From: Streptomyces sp. Tu6071
GTDB taxonomy: Bacteria > Actinomycetota > Actinomycetes > Streptomycetales > Streptomycetaceae
Direction of reading: 5' to 3'
NCBI RefSeq assembly: GCF_000213055.1
Contig: NZ_CM001165.1
Location: forward strand, 4,982,945-5,046,944
Length of the DNA: 64,000 nucleotides
Part shown: piece by piece, positions 10,485-20,383 of the stretch
Position numbering within the stretch: the first letter of the stretch is position 1
How the letters are laid out: the number at the start of each line of letters is the position of its first letter
Notes under the pieces: generated by a model
Seen by the model: only the letters and a program-made list of their open reading frames with translations
Told to the model about the DNA's origin: nothing
The model's database searches: none
Translations under genes and position numbers: made by a program

Positions 10485-10972
10485 CTGCCGCGTGTCCTTC
10501 GAGCCGGTGTCCGGGAGAGGAGAAGTGTGCGCGTGTCCGTCCCGCACGAGCGAATCGGCGGGGACGGGGGCCGAGGGGTGAACAGGGAGCGGGGCGGGAG
10601 CCGGGGCGGTCCGCCCGGCCGGTCGGGAACGGCCCGCGTCGCCCCGGGAGCGGGCGCGGTCCTGTCGGCATCGTAGCGAGGCCGGTTGAACGCCCGGCGT
10701 CCCGCCTGCTCAAAGGACGCACGGCGTCCGTGTGCCGTACGGGGCACGCGCCTCACGCCCGTACGACACCGTCCCGCGCATGCCGGTACGGGGCCACCGC
10801 CCCAGCCGTGTCCCGCGTCACTCCGCTCACATGGGCGGCCCCCTGGACAGATGCGCGGGAAAGGCGCAGGATCATATGAGTGCGGTCGGCACCGGATGAG
10901 CGGCTACGAGAGCGTCCGGGTCGCAGCCCCCACGGGGCAGACAGACTTCTCACCCTCGCTTAGGAGCAATTC
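10485..10972. other. Divergent promoter region between hemolysin III and pckG
   Basis: About 490 bases without a gene; both flanking genes point away from it. No operator palindrome stands out. The pckG ribosome binding site (AGGAG at about 10961-10967) closes the region. Confidence 0.4.
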
Positions 10973-12853
10973 GTGGCGCGCGACATCGCGGCTCCCCTGT
11001 CCTCCGACACTCTCGGCACGACCAACGGCATCCCCCACCCCGGAACCGCTGCCGACACCCCGCCGACCAGGCACGCCGAGCTGCGCGCCTGGGTCGCGGA
11101 GATCGCCGCCCTCACCGAGCCGGACCGGGTGGTGTGGTGCGACGGCTCGGAGGCGGAGTACGACCGGCTCGCCACCGAGCTCGTGCGCAAGGGCACCTTC
11201 CGCAAGCTCGACCCGACGCTCCGCCCGAACTCGTACTACGCCGCCTCGGACCCCTCCGACGTCGCGCGCGTCGAGGACCGGACCTTCATCTGCTCCGAGA
11301 AGGAGGCGGACGCGGGCCCCACGAACCACTGGCAGGACCCGGCCGTCATGCGCGAGACGTTCCAGGGCGGGAACGGTGTCTTCCGCGGCTCGATGCGCGG
11401 GCGCACGATGTACGTCGTGCCGTTCTGCATGGGGCCGCTCGGCTCGCCGCTCTCCGCGATCGGTGTCGAGCTGACCGACTCCGCGTACGTCGCCGTGTCG
11501 ATGCGCACCATGACGCGCATGGGGCGGGCCGTGCTCGACGAACTCGGCGAGGACGGCTTCTTCGTCAAGGCCGTGCACAGCGTCGGCGCCCCGCTCGCCG
11601 CGGGCGAGGCGGACGTGCCGTGGCCCTGCAACCCCACCAAGTACATCTCGCACTTCCCCGAGGACCGCGAGATCTGGTCGTACGGCTCCGGCTACGGCGG
11701 CAACGCGCTGCTCGGCAAGAAGTGCTACGCGCTGCGCATCGCCTCCGTCATGGCGCGCGACGAGGGCTGGCTCGCCGAGCACATGCTCATCCTCAAGCTC
11801 ACGCCGCCGCGCGGTGAGGCGAAGTACGTCGCCGCCGCCTTCCCGAGCGCCTGCGGCAAGACGAACCTCGCGATGCTGGAGCCGACCGTCAGGGGCTGGA
11901 CCGTCGAGACCATCGGCGACGACATCGCCTGGATGCGCTTCGGCGAGGACGGCAGGCTCTACGCGATCAACCCCGAGGCGGGCTTCTTCGGCGTCGCCCC
12001 CGGCACGGGTGAGCACACCAACGCCAACGCCATGAAGACCCTGTGGGGCAACGCGGTCTTCACCAACGTCGCGCTCACCGACGACGGCGACGTGTGGTGG
12101 GAGGGCATGACCGAGGAGCCGCCCGCGCACCTCACCGACTGGCGCGGCGACGACTGGACGCCCGCGAGCGACACCCCCGCCGCGCACCCCAACGCGCGCT
12201 TCACCGTGCCCGCCGCGCAGTGCCCGATCATCGCGCCCGAGTGGGAGGACCCGAAGGGCGTGCCGATCTCGGCGATCCTCTTCGGCGGGCGCCGCGCCAG
12301 CGCCGTACCGCTCGTCACCGAGTCCTTCGACTGGAACCACGGCGTCTTCCTCGGCGCCAACGTCGCGAGCGAGAAGACCGCCGCCGCCGAGGGCAAGGTC
12401 GGCGAACTGCGCCGCGACCCCTTCGCCATGCTGCCGTTCTGCGGCTACAACATGGGCGACTACATGGGGCACTGGATCGACGTCGCCAAGGGCAAGGACC
12501 CGGAGAAGCTGCCGAGGATCTACTACGTCAACTGGTTCCGCAAGGACGGCACCGGGCGCTTCGTGTGGCCCGGCTTCGGCGAGAACAGCCGCGTCCTGAA
12601 GTGGATCGTGGACCGGCTCGACGGGCGCGCCGAGGGCGTCGAGAGTCCCATCGGCGTCCTGCCCGCGAAGGGCGCCCTGGACACCGAGGGCCTCGACCTC
12701 TCCGCCTCCGACCTCGACCACCTGCTCACGGTCGACAAGGACGTGTGGCGCGAGGAGGCCGCGCTCGTCCCCGAGCACCTCAACACCTTCGGCGAGCACA
12801 CGCCGGAGGAGCTGTGGGAGGAGTACCGGGCGCTGGTGCGGCGCCTCGGCTGA
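10973..12853 (+). CDS. pckG: Phosphoenolpyruvate carboxykinase (GTP)
   Basis: It converts oxaloacetate and GTP to PEP, CO2 and GDP, the entry step of gluconeogenesis, in the cytoplasm. The 626-aa length matches the GTP-dependent class. Visible marks are the substrate-site [18 protein letters not shown], the kinase-1a P-loop [12 protein letters not shown] (about residue 290; the catalytic Cys lies inside it), the metal-binding GDDIAWM and [13 protein letters not shown]. The GTG start at 10973 is preceded by AGGAGCAATTC, a good ribosome binding site. It is followed by a strong terminator, so it is probably monocistronic. Confidence 0.97.
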   Translation: MARDIAAPLSSDTLGTTNGIPHPGTAADTPPTRHAELRAWVAEIAALTEPDRVVWCDGSEAEYDRLATELVRKGTFRKLDPTLRPNSYYAASDPSDVARVEDRTFICSEKEADAGPTNHWQDPAVMRETFQGGNGVFRGSMRGRTMYVVPFCMGPLGSPLSAIGVELTDSAYVAVSMRTMTRMGRAVLDELGEDGFFVKAVHSVGAPLAAGEADVPWPCNPTKYISHFPEDREIWSYGSGYGGNALLGKKCYALRIASVMARDEGWLAEHMLILKLTPPRGEAKYVAAAFPSACGKTNLAMLEPTVRGWTVETIGDDIAWMRFGEDGRLYAINPEAGFFGVAPGTGEHTNANAMKTLWGNAVFTNVALTDDGDVWWEGMTEEPPAHLTDWRGDDWTPASDTPAAHPNARFTVPAAQCPIIAPEWEDPKGVPISAILFGGRRASAVPLVTESFDWNHGVFLGANVASEKTAAAEGKVGELRRDPFAMLPFCGYNMGDYMGHWIDVAKGKDPEKLPRIYYVNWFRKDGTGRFVWPGFGENSRVLKWIVDRLDGRAEGVESPIGVLPAKGALDTEGLDLSASDLDHLLTVDKDVWREEAALVPEHLNTFGEHTPEELWEEYRALVRRLG

Positions 12854-12854
12854 C

Positions 12855-12945
12855 GCGGCCGGTCCGCCGGTTCCGGTCGGCCGGTGACGGTCCGGTCGGC
12901 CGGTGACAGTCCGCCGGTGCCGGTCGGCCGGGGTGCTGGCCGGCA
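12855..12945. repeat. Short imperfect repeats after pckG
   Basis: The motif GGTCGGCCGGTGAC and variants (CCGGT(G)CCGGTCGGCCGG) recur three to four times between the pckG stop and its terminator. They are simple sequence with no coding sense. Confidence 0.4.
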
Positions 12946-12961
12946 GATGAACCCCAAGGGG

Positions 12962-12997
12962 CGGGGCCCCTCGCACAAAGGCGTGCGAGGGGCCCCG
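12962..12997. terminator. pckG terminator, bidirectional
   Basis: CGGGGCCCCTCGCAC (12962-12976) and its exact complement (12983-12997) form a 15-bp stem with the 6-nt loop AAAGGC, followed by TCTCTTGT. It lies between convergent genes and can serve both. Confidence 0.85.
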
Positions 12998-13044
12998 TCT
13001 CTTGTCACCGGCGCTGGTCGGCCCTGGTTCCGCGTACGGACGGC

Positions 13045-13482
13045 TCAGGCCGCGAGCGCCGTGGGTGCTACGGACCCGGTGGAGCCGGCTGCCGCCGCGT
13101 GGGCCTCCATGCGGCGGGCGGCCAGGATCGCCGCGCCCGTGTCGGCGCGCGAGGCCGCGACGACGAGGGCGCGTCCGGCGAGGGCGTGGGCGCGCCGGTG
13201 CAGGGCCGCGAGGTCGGTCCCGCGGACCGCTCCGGCGACGGCGCGTACGGGGCTGCCACCGCGCAGCCTGCGGAGGTGGGCGCTCAGTTCCCCGCCCGCT
13301 TCGCCCAGCTCGGCCGCCTCGTCGGCGGGGGAGAGGGCACGCAGCGCGTCGGTGAGCGCGAGCAGCGCCGCGAGGTGCCCGGCGAGCTGGATGTCCAGTT
13401 CCTCCTCACGCGAGTGACGGGGGAAACGGGACTGCTCGCCGGAGGTGGAATGAATGGATTTGGTGCGGATCGGCTCGTACAC
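13045..13482 (-). CDS. Conserved streptomycete hypothetical protein
   Basis: A 145-aa Ala/Arg-rich helical protein. The N-terminal part (MYEPIRTKS..., ...EEELDIQLAGHLAALLALTDALRAL) is one I recall as conserved next to pckG in streptomycetes, with no assigned function. The GTG at 13482 follows GGAGG at 6 nt. Upstream lie two 16-bp direct repeats and a TAGGAT -10 box. No membrane segment is visible. Confidence 0.75.
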   Translation of the reverse strand: MYEPIRTKSIHSTSGEQSRFPRHSREEELDIQLAGHLAALLALTDALRALSPADEAAELGEAGGELSAHLRRLRGGSPVRAVAGAVRGTDLAALHRRAHALAGRALVVAASRADTGAAILAARRMEAHAAAAGSTGSVAPTALAA

Positions 13483-13512
13483 GAAGGACCTCCAGGGTTG
13501 CCTGAGAGCATC

Positions 13513-13544
13513 CTACCTTGGAATCCGTCTAACTTAGAATCCGT
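13513..13544. promoter_or_regulatory. Tandem 16-bp direct repeats upstream of 13482 gene
   Basis: CTACCTTGGAATCCGT and CTAACTTAGAATCCGT (14 of 16 identical) stand head to tail in an AT-rich patch. A minus-strand TAGGAT -10 box (13510-13515) abuts them, so they occupy the -35 and upstream region and probably bind a regulator. Confidence 0.5.
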
Positions 13545-13607
13545 CCAGAGAAGGAGTTCGTAGCGACTGGGGGGGCGCGGTGTCCGCTCGGGCCCGGCCG
13601 TATCCGC

Positions 13608-14819
13608 TCAGCTCTGTCCGTACCCGCTCAGGAAGTGGCCGATCCGGCCCACGGCCTCTGTCAGGTCCTGCACGCTCGGCAGCGTGACGATCCGGAAGTG
13701 ATCGGGTTCGGGCCAGTTGAAACCCGTTCCCTGGACGACCATGATCTTCTCCTTGCGGAGCAGATCGAGGACCATCTCGCGGTCGTCCTTGATCTTGAAG
13801 ACCTTCGGGTCGAGGCGCGGGAAGAGGTAGAGCGCGCCCCGGGGCTTCACGCAGGTCACGCCGGGGATCTGGGTGAGGAGTTCGTACGCGGTGTCGCGCT
13901 GCTCGCGCAGCCGCCCGCCCGGCAGGACCAGCTCGTCGATCGACTGCCGCCCGGTGAGCGCGGCGACGACGCCGTGCTGTCCCGGCATGTTGGCGCACAG
14001 CCGCATGTTCGCCAGGATGTTCAGCCCCTCCAGGTAGGAGGTGGCGTGGGCGCGCGGCCCGGAGACGACCATCCAGCCCACGCGGTAACCGGCCACGCGG
14101 TACGCCTTCGACATGCCGTTGAACGTGAGCGTCAGCAGGTCGGGGGCGAGCGCGGCGGTCGGGGTGTGCGTGGCGCCGTCGTAGAGGATCTTGTCGTAGA
14201 TCTCGTCGGAGCAGACGAGCAGGTTGTGGCGGCGGGCGATGTCGGCGAGGCCGCGCACCATCTCGTCGTCGTAGACGGCACCCGTGGGGTTGTTCGGGTT
14301 GATGATGACGAGCGCCTTGGTCCGGTCGGTGACCTTGCGCTCGACGTCGGCGAGGTCCGGCATCCAGTCGGACTGCTCGTCGCAGCGGTAGTGGACGGGG
14401 GTGCCCCCGGCGAGCGAGACGGCGGCGGTCCACAGCGGGTAGTCGGGCGCGGGGACCAGGACCTCGTCCCCGTCGTCGAGCAGGCCCTGCATGGCCATGA
14501 CGATCAGCTCGGAGACGCCGTTGCCGATGAAGACGTTCTCGACGTCGGACTCGACGCCGAGGGTCTGGTAGTGCATCGTGACCGCGCGGCGGGCGGCGAG
14601 CAGGCCCTTCGCGTCGCCGTAGCCGTGCGCCGAGGAGACGTTCCGGAGGATGTCCTCCAGGATCTCGGGCGGCGTCTCGAAACCGAAGGCCGCCGGGTTC
14701 CCGGTGTTGAGCTTGAGGATGCGGTGGCCCGCCGCCTCCAGTCGCATCGCCTCGTCGAGCACCGGGCCGCGGATTTCGTAACAGACATTGGCGAGCTTCG
14801 CCGACTGGATCACCTGCAT
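13608..14819 (-). CDS. alaA: Alanine-type aminotransferase (AlaA-like)
   Basis: A class I/II PLP aminotransferase of 403 aa, probably glutamate-pyruvate transamination. The PLP lysine lies in FNGMSKAYRVAGYRVGW (about residue 238). NPNNPTGAVY, SDEIYDKILYDG and the stretch LNILANMRLCANMPGQHGV are close to E. coli AlaA. AAGGTGA precedes the ATG at 14819 by 6 nt, which favours it over the frame start at 14828. The substrate assignment is by family resemblance. Confidence 0.88.
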   Translation of the reverse strand: MQVIQSAKLANVCYEIRGPVLDEAMRLEAAGHRILKLNTGNPAAFGFETPPEILEDILRNVSSAHGYGDAKGLLAARRAVTMHYQTLGVESDVENVFIGNGVSELIVMAMQGLLDDGDEVLVPAPDYPLWTAAVSLAGGTPVHYRCDEQSDWMPDLADVERKVTDRTKALVIINPNNPTGAVYDDEMVRGLADIARRHNLLVCSDEIYDKILYDGATHTPTAALAPDLLTLTFNGMSKAYRVAGYRVGWMVVSGPRAHATSYLEGLNILANMRLCANMPGQHGVVAALTGRQSIDELVLPGGRLREQRDTAYELLTQIPGVTCVKPRGALYLFPRLDPKVFKIKDDREMVLDLLRKEKIMVVQGTGFNWPEPDHFRIVTLPSVQDLTEAVGRIGHFLSGYGQS

Positions 14820-15060
14820 GCCGGTCACCTTACGACCGTGTTAACCCGCCCGCATGACGTATACGGCCGGGCGGGACGGCCCCGCGCGAGCGACGGCTTC
14901 CATTCGTACGTGCCCGGCGGTGGAGGCCGTGGCTCTGCGGGGCGGCGGCAGCTCTACGGCTTGGATTCCCACCTATGGGGGAGGGATTTCACCTGTACGG
15001 GTGAGTTCGGACACCTGCGGGATCTCGGCGGGGGCCGCCTCCGTTCCCCGGACAAGACAC

Positions 15061-15084
15061 GGAGAGGTTCAGGAGAGGTTCAGG
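15061..15084. repeat. Duplicated GGAGAGGTTCA
   Basis: GGAGAGGTTCA occurs twice in tandem just beyond, and overlapping, the 3' end of the GGDEF-EAL gene. It is a minor repeat in the 260-nt gap upstream of the aminotransferase. Confidence 0.35.
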
Positions 15085-18000
15085 AAGGGGGTGGGGTGGG
15101 CCAGCCGGGGCAGCGGCCCGTGGTCTCCAGGAGCAGGCCGATCCGCTCGGGCGGCACGGGGCGCGAGTAGAGGTAGCCCTGCCCCATGTCGCAGCCCATC
15201 GCCCGCAGTCGTTCGGCCTGGCCCCTGGTCTCGACGCACTCGGCGGTCACGGTGAGGCCCAGCCGGTGGGCGAGGCCGACCAGGGCCTCCACGATCACCT
15301 CGTCCGCCGGGCGCCCCTCGGCGGTCGTGGACCGGGCGGGGCCGCCCGCGATCACGGTGGCCGCTTCCCGGTCCCTGGAGCCGGGGGCTGCCGAGCGGTC
15401 GGGGGCGGTGAGCGGGCCGGGGACGGGGGCGGCGGTGGCGGCTCCGGGAGCGGGGGCTCCAATGGCGGCCGGGGGCTCGGCTTCCGGCGTCTCGGCTCCC
15501 GGCGCCTTAGCTCCCGGGGGCTCGGCTTCCTGGGGCTCGGCTCCCTGCGCGGCGCCGGTGAAAGGGAACCCTCGTACGAACGAACCGTCCAGCTTCAGGA
15601 CGGAGACAGGGAGGCGACTGAGGTAGGAGAGATTGGAGTAGCCGGTGCCGAAATCGTCGATGGCGATCCGCACCCCCATGTCGCTCAGTTCCTGGAGGGC
15701 CCGCAGGGGGCGGCCGGTCTGCCCGACCACCTCGGACTCGGTCAGCTCCAGTTGCAGCAGGGACGGCGGGAGCCGGGTCTCGGCGAGCACGTCGGCGACG
15801 TCGGCCACGACGTCGGAGTCCCACAACTGCCGCACCGTGACGTTGACGCTGACGTAGGGGGGCCGCGCTCCGGGGCGGGCGAGCTGCCAGCTACGGGCCT
15901 GCGCGCAGGCGGTGCGCAGCACCCAGCGGCCCAGCTCGACGATGGAGCCGTCCCGCTCGGCGACGTCGATGAAACGGTTCGGGGCGAGCCGGCCGAAGCG
16001 GGGGTGCCGCCACCGCACCAGGGCCTCGACGCCGTGCAGGGTGCCGTCCGCGAGGGCGACGAGGGGCTGGTACTCCAGCTCGAACTCGCCGTCGCGCACG
16101 GCGGGGCGCAGCGCGGTGGCGAGCAGGTCCTGGTGCGCGCCGTCCTCGCAGCGGGCGGAGTCGAACAGGGCCCACCTGCCCCGGCCCTCGGCCTTGGCCC
16201 AGCCGAGCGCGGTGGTGACGGCGCGCAGCAGCTCGGCGGGGCTCGTCTCGCGGGCGCGCAGCTCGGCGACTCCGGCGGAGGCGGAGACGGCGAGGCGGCG
16301 CCCGGCGATGTCGTACGGCTCGCGCAGTTCGCGCAGCACCGTCGCGGCCAGCTCGGTGAGCTGCCCGGGGCCCGTCGTCTCGCCGACGAGGAGCGCGAAC
16401 TCGTCGCCGCCGAGCCGGGCGAGTACGGGGGCCTCGCCGTGCGCGGACGCGAGGAGCGGGGCGAGGCGGGCGAGGCGGGCGGCCACCGCGCGGAGCAGGT
16501 GGTCGCCGACGAGGTGGCCGTGGGCGGTGTTGACGTGCCGGAAGCCGTCGAGGCCGAGGACGCAGAGGCCGACGCGGCCCCGGCCGCCGCGCAGCCCGTG
16601 CTCCTCCAGCGTGTCCGCGAGGCGGTCGAGAAAATGGGCGCGGCCCGCGAGCCGGGTGAGCGGATCCTCCCGTTCGGCCGTGCGCAGGCGGGCTCTGAGG
16701 TCGTGGCCGAGGCTCGTGTCGCGGACCGTGAGGAGGGCGCCGCGCACGGACGCGAGGTAGTCGAGGCGCAGCTCGGCCCAAGTCTCGCCGCCCCGGGGTG
16801 ACGCGATACGCCGGGTGCAGACGAGGTGGTGACGGCGACCGGTGAAGACCTCGGGGAGCCCGGGGGTCGTGTGCGGGGTGAGGCCGAGGACGGTGAGGTG
16901 GGTGAGGGGACGGCCCGGGAGCGAGGCGGCGGGAAGCGCGAGGTAGTCGTGCAGGGCGGGATTGGCCGTGGTGATGGTCCCCGCTTCGTCGACGAGGGCC
17001 ATCGGCAGCGGGGCCGCGTCGAAGGCGGCGCGGTGGGGGGCGTCGGGCGGGGGGTCCGTGGGTGCGGGGGCCGGGGGGGTGGATGTCCGGGGTGGGACGG
17101 TCTGGTGCGCGGTGTTCGGAGGTGCGGGGGGTCGGGGCGCGGAGGCGGGCGGTGGTGCTGGCCAGAGACCGGGGCCGGGGGCCGGGGCGTCCTGCGCGAG
17201 GGGGGCGGAGGGCGTGGTGAGGGAGGGGTGCGGGGCGGGTGCGTGCGGGGGGCCCGGAGGTGCGGCGGCCGAGTCCGGGTCAGCGGGTGCGGGTGCGGGT
17301 GCGGGGGAGTGGTGCGTGGGGGCCGGGGGCGTGGATGCCCGGGGTGGGGCGGTCTCGTGCGCGGTGTTCGGGGGTGCGGGGGGTCGGGGCGCGGGGGCGG
17401 GCGGTGGTGCTGGCCAGAGACCCGGGACGGGAGGCGGGGGCGGCCTGCGCGAGGGAGGTGGAGGGCGCGGCGAGCGAGGGATACGGGTACGGGGCGGGTG
17501 CGTGCGGGGTGCCCGGGGATGCGGCGGCCGAGTCCGGGTGCGCGGTCGTGGGCACGGGGGGCTGCGGCGTGCCCGGCAGAGGAGTGCGGTCCTCGGGGTG
17601 GGGGCGGGCCTGGGTGCGGGGGAGGGAGTGCTCGGGGAGGATGGGGAGGCCCTCGGCGAGGACGGTGAGGTGGCGGCCGGCGCCCAGGTGTTCGCGGGGG
17701 GCCGCGTGGCGTGCCCGGGACGGCGACGGCAGTTCGGAGGAGGCGGGACGGGCGCGGGTGGGGCGGTGCCCGGAGTGCGGGGACGGGTCACGGCGGGGCG
17801 GCTCGGCGCCGGGCCGGGCGGGGACGTCGTGCTCGTGGGAGTGCGGCGCCTGGAGCGGAGCCGGGGTGCGGGCGCGGGAGGCGGCGGGCTGCGTGGCGGG
17901 GAGCGGCCACCAAGAGGGGGGCACGGCCTCGGCGCGGGCCGGTTCCGGACCGAAGCCACGTACCGCCCCGCAGGCCGGTTCCGCCGGGCGGTGCGGGACC

Positions 18001-18392
18001 TCGCGGTGCGGGACCTCGTGGTGGACGACCTCGCGGTGTGCGGCTTCGTGGTGCGGGGCCTCGCGCTGCCCGGCGTCGCGGTGCGCGGCCTCGCGCTGGG
18101 CCGTCCCCCGCCGGGCCGCCTCGCCATAGGCCGCCTCGCCATAGGCCGCCTCGCCGTAAGCCGCCTCCCGGTGGGACGCCCCGCTCTGCCCGGCCTCGCG
18201 CGCACCGCCCTCACGCCCCACGGCCTCGCGCCCCCCGGCCTCGCGCCGCGCGGTGGTCTCGCGGAGGAGGCCCGGCTCGGCCTCGGTTGCCCGGGGCGGG
18301 TGGTGGGCCGCGTGGTGGCGGGTGGGCGGGGCGGCGGGGTGCGACGTGCCCGCCGGGGTGGGGGCTGGAGGTTGTTCGGGGGGTCCGTTCAC
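15080..18392 (-). pseudogene. PAS-GGDEF-EAL cyclic-di-GMP protein with frameshift
   Basis: It should make and/or degrade c-di-GMP. The C-terminal ~620 residues hold a PAS-like segment (MALVDEAGTITTANPAL), GGDEF with intact GGDEF (16397-16411), and EAL with GVEALVRWRHP, ELTESEVV and DDFGTGYSNLSYL. An ~80-residue Ala/Pro/Glu insert (about 15310-15556) splits the EAL domain between KLDGSFV and DEVIVEAL. The N-terminal ~325 residues start at GTG 18392 after GGGAG, in another frame, and are repetitive. The frames meet near 17421-17426, where one repeat copy has one base more than its twin (17173). So the full protein needs a shift, or a shorter product starts internally. Other marks are complete. 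Confidence 0.8.
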
Positions 18393-18440
18393 CGCTCGCT
18401 CCCGCCGTTGGCCAGGGTGTCCGTGCTGGAAAGTGTGCCG

Positions 18441-18446
18441 ATCATA
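18441..18446 (-). promoter_or_regulatory. -10 box TATGAT upstream of the GGDEF-EAL gene
   Basis: The minus strand reads TATGAT here, about 48 nt before the GTG at 18392. It is close to the TAnnnT consensus and predicts a 5' leader of about 40 nt. The -35 is weak. Confidence 0.35.
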
Positions 18447-19016
18447 GAGGCAGGCCAGAGGCTGTCGCAGCGGCCATTCGGGGGTGCCGCGCGGCAGGCG
18501 ACCGGAGTTGAGCGCTTTGCTTTCGCTCCCGTTTCTTCTGGTGGGGGTGAGGGGCGGAAGTGTGCGTTCAAGGCGCGTAGACGACGCTGCGTGAAGCTTG
18601 AACTTTTACCGCATCGTTGGTCGTGTCCCAGGGCACCACTCCCCGCTTACCCGCGCGCCCGCTACCAGCGCGCCCGCTACCCGCGCCCCCGCGCCCGCCA
18701 CCGGCTCCCGCCGCCCGCGCCCGCGCCCGCCACCCGCGCCCACTCCGGCTCCGGCTCCCAGCACCCGCGCCCGCTCCCGCTCCCCCCGCGTCGCCCGGGT
18801 GGCGGCGGGGTGAAGGGCCGAGCGGGTGGGCCTTCACTCCCGTAGATCAGACAAACAGTGCATATGTACGTATGACGCCGCAAGGTGAGTGGCGTGTTTC
18901 GCCATCGACCGCGTCCAGAACGCCGCGTCCCCCGGCCCCGCGCCCCGCAGACCGCCGCGAGCGGCGCGTGGTGGTGCGCGGGCGGCCGGAGTGGCGGTAC
19001 GGGGCTCTCGTGGCGC
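18447..19016. other. Intergenic, low-complexity and AT-rich patches
   Basis: This holds GTTCAAG (18566-18572) and CTTGAAC (18597-18603), an everted repeat, then Pro/Arg-coding-like low-complexity DNA (CCCGCGCCCGC repeats, 18650-18790). An AT-rich patch follows at 18840-18880 with the near-palindrome CATATGTACGTATG (18862-18875). The last is a likely promoter/operator for the protease gene. No gene is supported. Confidence 0.4.
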
Positions 19017-20219
19017 ATGCGGTTCGGGGCGGCCACCACCGCGTTTCTCGCGCTCGTCTCGGGGGCCCTCGTCCTCGCCCCGGCGCCCGCGCTCGCCGGG
19101 CTCCGCTCCGGGCCCTGCGTCCTGCCCCGCACGGGGGTGCACCACTCGGAGGGCCTGGACACGTGGAACACCGCCTACCCCCGCCCGTCCGGGCGGCTCG
19201 ACGCGGTCCTCGTCTACCTCTCCTTCCCCGGCGCGACGCCGCACGCGACGCCGCACGAGCTGAGCCGCGACTACTTCCCCGCGACGACCGACTTCTACGA
19301 GCGCGCCTCGTACGGGCGCCTCAGGCTCGTGCCGCACGTCCGGCCGGGCTGGGTGCGGATGCCGCGCCCCGCGAGCGCGTACGCGATAGAGCGGGACTGG
19401 GGCGACGGGGGGCGCTCGGCGTACCTGCGCGACGCGCTCGCCGCCGCCGACCCGGGGACGGACTTCAGCAAGTACGACGTCGTGTACCTCGTCGCCGACC
19501 CGGACGCGCCCGGGGTGAACTCGGACGCGACGAAGGTCGTCAATCTCGGCACCCCGCTGCACGCGGACGGGACCGATCTGCGTCGCTTCGTGACCGTCTT
19601 CGAGCAGCACCCGCCGGACCACAACGTGCTCGCCCACGAGACGGGGCACGTCTTCGACCTGCCCGACCTCTACCGCCGCCCGGCGGACGGCAAGGGGGAC
19701 TGGGACACGCACGTCGGGGACTGGGACCTCATGGGCAGCCAGTTCGCGCTCTCCCCGGAGTTCTTCGGCTGGCACAAGTGGAAGCTGGGCTGGCTCGACA
19801 GCGCGCGCGTCGCCTGCCTGCCCGCGGGGGGCGACAGCCGCGTGGACCTCGCCCCGCTCGCGGCCCCGCCGCCGCGGGGGATGCGGGGCGCGCCGCGGCT
19901 CGCCGTGGTCCGTACCGGCCCGTACCGGGCGCTCGCGATCGAGGTGCGGACGGCGCGCGGCAACGACGCCACGACCTGCGCCGAAGGGGTGCTCGTCTAC
20001 GAGGTGCGCACCGACACGGCCTCGGCGCAGGGCCCGGTCAAGGTCTACGACACGCATCCGGCCACCGAGGGCTGCGCGAGCCGCTCCGTGCAGCCGGGCC
20101 TCGCGGACGCCCCGCTCGGCGTGGGCGAGACGTACACGGTCCCGGGCCGCGACGTGAAAATCACGGTCGAGGCGAAGAACCCGGACGCCGAATGGACCGT
20201 CCGCGTCCGCCCGTCCTGA
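19017..20219 (+). CDS. Secreted M6-type metalloprotease
   Basis: A zinc metalloprotease of the immune-inhibitor-A (M6) type, exported. From ATG 19017 there is a signal peptide, MRFGAATTAFLALVSGALVLA (21 residues, shown here as MRFGAATTAFLAL plus VSGALVLA), with cleavage near APALA-G. The active-site motif HETGHVFDLPDLY starts at residue 207 (HExxH plus a downstream Asp), and WDLMG follows, as in M6 enzymes. A longer frame from GTG 18885/18894 has AAGGTGAG before it but would put ~40 Arg/Pro residues ahead of the signal peptide, so I favour 19017. It ends before a terminator shared with tRNA-Lys. The length (400 aa) is short for the family, which often has extra C-terminal domains. Confidence 0.8.
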   Translation: MRFGAATTAFLALVSGALVLAPAPALAGLRSGPCVLPRTGVHHSEGLDTWNTAYPRPSGRLDAVLVYLSFPGATPHATPHELSRDYFPATTDFYERASYGRLRLVPHVRPGWVRMPRPASAYAIERDWGDGGRSAYLRDALAAADPGTDFSKYDVVYLVADPDAPGVNSDATKVVNLGTPLHADGTDLRRFVTVFEQHPPDHNVLAHETGHVFDLPDLYRRPADGKGDWDTHVGDWDLMGSQFALSPEFFGWHKWKLGWLDSARVACLPAGGDSRVDLAPLAAPPPRGMRGAPRLAVVRTGPYRALAIEVRTARGNDATTCAEGVLVYEVRTDTASAQGPVKVYDTHPATEGCASRSVQPGLADAPLGVGETYTVPGRDVKITVEAKNPDAEWTVRVRPS

Positions 20220-20272
20220 CGTCCGCCCGCTGTGACGCCCGCCCGTCCTGACGTCCGCCGCGCCGCACGAGA

Positions 20273-20300
20273 AAGGCCCCCCGATCGCTCGGGGGGCCTT
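20273..20300. terminator. Terminator between the protease and tRNA-Lys
   Basis: AAGGCCCCCCGA (20273-20284) and TCGGGGGGCCTT (20289-20300) form a perfect 12-bp stem with a 4-nt loop. A flanking A run and T pair make it suitable in both directions, and it lies between convergent genes. Confidence 0.85.
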
Positions 20301-20309
20301 CTCCGTCGG

Positions 20310-20383
20310 TGCGCCGCCAGGGACTCGAACCCCGGACCCGCTGATTAAGAGTCAGCTGCTCTAACCAACTGAGCTAGCGGCGC
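20310..20383 (-). tRNA. tRNA-Lys (anticodon CUU)
   Basis: Acceptor arms GCGCCGC and GCGGCGC pair fully. D-arm TAGCTCAGTTGG, anticodon loop CTCTTAA with anticodon CTT, and T-loop GGTTCGAGTCC are all present. The discriminator base is A. CCA is not encoded. Confidence 0.95.

Noticed and set aside
18566..18603. Operator related to TTGAAC-N2-GTTCAA
   Set aside because: The halves are everted and 24 bp apart, so they do not match the palindromes at 46339 and 46386.
18617..20251. 544-aa alternative frame over the protease gene
   Set aside because: Out-of-frame Arg-rich reading; the protease frame has a signal peptide and HExxH.
20374..20383. Integration site at tRNA-Lys
   Set aside because: No integrase gene and no direct repeat of the tRNA 3' end are seen nearby.
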